From the NCBI GenBank assembly GCA_937921525.1, contig CAKZUM010000353.1, positions 1 through 7,222 on the forward strand: DNA of 7,222 bases, given 5' to 3'. A program made the position numbers and the translations under genes. Below are positions 7,076-7,222 of this stretch, one piece after another (the stretch's first letter is position 1; each line of letters begins with the position of its first letter). This DNA is from an uncultured Saprospiraceae bacterium. GTDB taxonomy: Bacteria; Bacteroidota; Bacteroidia; Chitinophagales; Saprospiraceae. The notes under the pieces are model-generated. The model was not told the origin of the DNA. It searched no databases and was given only the letters and a program-made list of their open reading frames with translations.

Positions 7076-7102
7076 ACTCTAATTAGGGCAAACGAAAAGT
7101 CA
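7076..7102. repeat. 27-bp direct repeat, copy 2
   Basis: Second copy, 47 bases downstream of the first and separated from it by 20 bases. Its core is CTAATTAG (7079-7086), again a perfect palindrome: two of the four differences from copy 1 fall at the centre (GC to AT) and preserve the symmetry. The other two are at the following TG/CA step. Confidence 0.8.
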
Positions 7103-7143
7103 AAATCGTAATATGTAATTCATTGGAAAATGTTTGGGTCGAT

Positions 7144-7166
7144 GGTTGAAGTTTGTAACTTCAACC
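7144..7166. repeat. perfect 10-bp hairpin
   Basis: GGTTGAAGTT (7144-7153) pairs with AACTTCAACC (7157-7166) around the loop TGT. No T-tract follows on the plus strand, so a rho-independent terminator is unlikely. It shares the core AAGTTTGTAACTT with the next hairpin. Confidence 0.85.
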
Positions 7167-7175
7167 TAATATTTT

Positions 7176-7192
7176 GAAAGTTTGTAACTTTC
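7176..7192. repeat. perfect 7-bp hairpin, related to the preceding one
   Basis: GAAAGTT (7176-7182) pairs with AACTTTC (7186-7192) around the same TGT loop. The shared 13-base core AAGTTTGTAACTT and the nine-base gap suggest a tandem pair of one palindromic repeat family, likely dispersed in this genome. Confidence 0.82.
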
Positions 7193-7222
7193 TTCCACTA
7201 ATACATATTATAAAAACGACTT

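Larger units (their letters stand above)
6917..7222. other. intergenic region rich in small repeats, no gene seen
   Basis: Downstream of the polyphosphate kinase gene I find no reading frame with recognisable coding features. The stretch contains a four-copy 7-bp tandem repeat (6964-6991), two 27-bp direct repeats (7029-7055, 7076-7102) and two related hairpins (7144-7166, 7176-7192). No hairpin with a T-tract of the usual terminator kind was found. Confidence 0.7.

Noticed and set aside
7029..7102. Possible CRISPR array
   Set aside because: There are only two imperfect copies with one 20-base gap, and no cas gene is present.

Overview
The window is AT-rich and looks like a chromosomal piece of a Bacteroidota bacterium, most likely of the Saprospiraceae/Chitinophagia type. 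This rests on a very large secreted repeat protein built from 'cadherin-like' Ig domains (Big_17 type) followed by PKD/Ig-like modules of the 'WTGPNGFTS' style, on AT-rich leaders without clear Shine-Dalgarno sequences, and on short palindromic repeats between genes. The taxonomic call is an inference from protein style.

Layout. (1) Bases 1 to about 5666, minus strand: one uninterrupted reading frame that runs off the left edge. I translated it by hand from end to end and found no stop and no frameshift. The visible part is about 1888 residues: a signal peptide, a PKD-like domain, twelve tandem Big_17-type domains, then seven PKD/Ig-like modules, the last cut by the window edge. The C-terminal sorting domain expected for a type IX secretion substrate would lie outside the window. 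(2) Bases 5667-6175: a divergent intergenic region with three hairpins close together (5806-5907) and one promoter-like match facing the next gene. (3) Bases 6176-6916, plus strand: a complete family-2 polyphosphate kinase (PPK2). (4) Bases 6917-7222: no gene, but four kinds of small repeat: a 7-bp tandem repeat, a pair of 27-bp direct repeats with palindromic cores, and two related hairpins.

The giant protein is the most interesting item. Eight of its twelve tandem domains (R1-R7 and R9) are exactly 94 residues (282 bp) long. All twelve carry a strict Cys-x7-Cys pair near the end of the domain, and the order R2-R3-R4 seems to be repeated as R5-R6-R7. This suggests a long, disulfide-stapled and probably calcium-stiffened surface fibre that grew by in-frame duplication of one domain and later of a three-domain block. 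Nothing links the two genes functionally; they are divergently oriented neighbours.
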